From the NCBI GenBank assembly GCA_913048145.1, contig CAJWVP010000028.1:1-14437 (forward strand): a DNA stretch of 14,437 bases, in the 5' to 3' direction. Shown here in pieces: positions 13,709-14,437 of the stretch (position 1 is the first letter of the stretch; every line of letters begins with the position of its first letter). The translations under genes were made by a program, and so were the position numbers. The notes under the pieces are model-generated. The model was given only the letters and a program-made list of their open reading frames with translations, did no database searches and was not told the DNA's origin. Origin of the DNA: an uncultured Rhodospirillaceae bacterium (GTDB lineage Bacteria; Pseudomonadota; Alphaproteobacteria; Rhodospirillales; Casp-alpha2).

Positions 13709-14437
13709 AAGGGGTGCACCTCCCAGGGCTCGTCCTCGGCTTTGGCTTCCATCACCATTCCGATGACATAGAACAGGCGCCAGATCACATCGTCGACGCC
13801 GGCGCCCGCCACGGCGGAGAGGCGCATGACATCGCGTCCGGTGGCCGTCTTCAGTTCATTGACCAGCCATTCGGCCTCTTCGTCGTCGATGGCGTCACAC
13901 TTGTTGAGCGCGATGATCTCCAGCTTGTCGGACAAGCCGCCGCCGTAGGCCTCGATCTCCTTGCGAACCGTTTCGTAGCTGTGCACCGGGTCGTCGCCGG
14001 TCGCGTCGATCAGATGCAACAATACCCGGCAGCGTTCCACGTGGCCGAGGAAGCGAGTGCCCAATCCGGCGCCTTCGCTGGCGCCTTCGATGATGCCCGG
14101 GATGTCGGCCAGGACGAACTCGTCGTTGCCGCGACGGACTACGCCCAGATTTGGATGAAGCGTCGTGAAAGGGTAGTCGCCGATCTTCGGATGCGCCCGG
14201 GTCACGGCTGCCAGGAATGTCGACTTGCCCGCATTGGGCAGGCCTACAAGGCCCGCGTCCGCGATCAGTTTCAAGCGGAGCCAGACCCAAAGTTCCTCTC
14301 CTGGCCAGCCGGGATCATAGCGGCGCGGTGCCTGGTTGGTGGATGACTTGAACCGGGCGTTGCCGCGACCGCCGTCGCCGCCGTGCAGAAAAACCTTGGT
14401 TTCGCCCGCCGCAGTCATGTCGGCCAGAACCTCTCCC
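13705..14437 (-). CDS. obgE: Obg-family GTPase ObgE/CgtA, C-terminal two thirds
   Basis: The 5' part lies beyond the right edge; 243 residues are visible. They start inside the glycine-rich Obg domain (GEVLADMTAAGETKVFLHGG, then GRGNARFKSSTNQAPR) and continue through a full GTPase domain: G1 GLPNAGKST, G2 YPFTTLHPNLG, G3 DIPGIIEGAS, G4 NKCD, G5 SAVAGAG. The protein ends soon after G5, so there is no OCT domain, the common form in Proteobacteria. ObgE helps mature the 50S subunit and links its activity to (p)ppGpp and GTP levels. It shares a four-base overlap with proB and leads the visible operon; rpmA and rplU are often upstream of it but are outside the window. Confidence 0.96.
   Translation of the reverse strand, partial: GEVLADMTAAGETKVFLHGGDGGRGNARFKSSTNQAPRRYDPGWPGEELWVWLRLKLIADAGLVGLPNAGKSTFLAAVTRAHPKIGDYPFTTLHPNLGVVRRGNDEFVLADIPGIIEGASEGAGLGTRFLGHVERCRVLLHLIDATGDDPVHSYETVRKEIEAYGGGLSDKLEIIALNKCDAIDDEEAEWLVNELKTATGRDVMRLSAVAGAGVDDVIWRLFYVIGMVMEAKAEDEPWEVHPL

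Noticed and set aside
13714..14346. Plus-strand 210-aa open frame opposite obgE
   Set aside because: It is the mirror of the highly conserved Obg GTPase domain and shows no recognisable domain of its own.

Overview
The window is about 60% GC and looks like a chromosomal segment of an alphaproteobacterium, probably a free-living Rhodospirillales-like organism. The main reason is the right-hand block obgE-proB-proA-nadD-rsfS-rlmH, a gene order typical of Alphaproteobacteria. Protein affinities and the mix of ATG, GTG and TTG starts fit this. I see no tRNA, rRNA, IS element, CRISPR array or phage gene, and no gene-free stretch longer than about 200 bases.

Left region (1-6012): a catabolic neighbourhood. 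On the minus strand, a type II haloacid-dehalogenase-like hydrolase is followed, with a 14-base overlap, by the start of a CaiB/BaiF CoA-transferase that runs off the left edge. Divergent from these, across a 123-base control region with alternating ATCCAT-type half-sites, lies a plus-strand run: small cupin, amidase-signature hydrolase, two-domain cupin-like protein, Rieske non-haem iron oxygenase. The last two genes overlap. After them come a probable gene relic with an in-frame stop and an unrecognised 67-aa ORF. A 2-keto-4-pentenoate hydratase-family gene converges on this run from the minus strand. The set suggests oxidation or C-N cleavage of a small organic (possibly amide or quaternary-amine type) compound, followed by CoA activation. 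The substrate cannot be read from the sequence.

Middle region (6013-9627): a divergent intergenic region, then a plus-strand pair: a Uup-type ABC-F ATPase and a biotin-dependent acyl-CoA carboxylase carboxyltransferase-like protein. The latter departs from the usual family motif around residues 222-235 and has no biotin carboxylase gene nearby.

Right region (9717-14437): a tight minus-strand housekeeping operon, transcribed obgE (5' end outside the window), proB, proA, nadD, rsfS, rlmH. It links ribosome maturation (ObgE, RsfS, RlmH), the first two steps of proline synthesis (ProB, ProA) and NAD synthesis (NadD). Two starts are not straightforward: nadD has a better start 96 bases inside the longest reading frame, and the best ribosome binding site of rsfS sits before an ATA codon.

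No clearly new system is proven here. The most interesting leads are the cupin/amidase/bicupin/Rieske operon with its operator-like region, the relic behind it, the atypical carboxyltransferase, and the apparent ATA start of rsfS.
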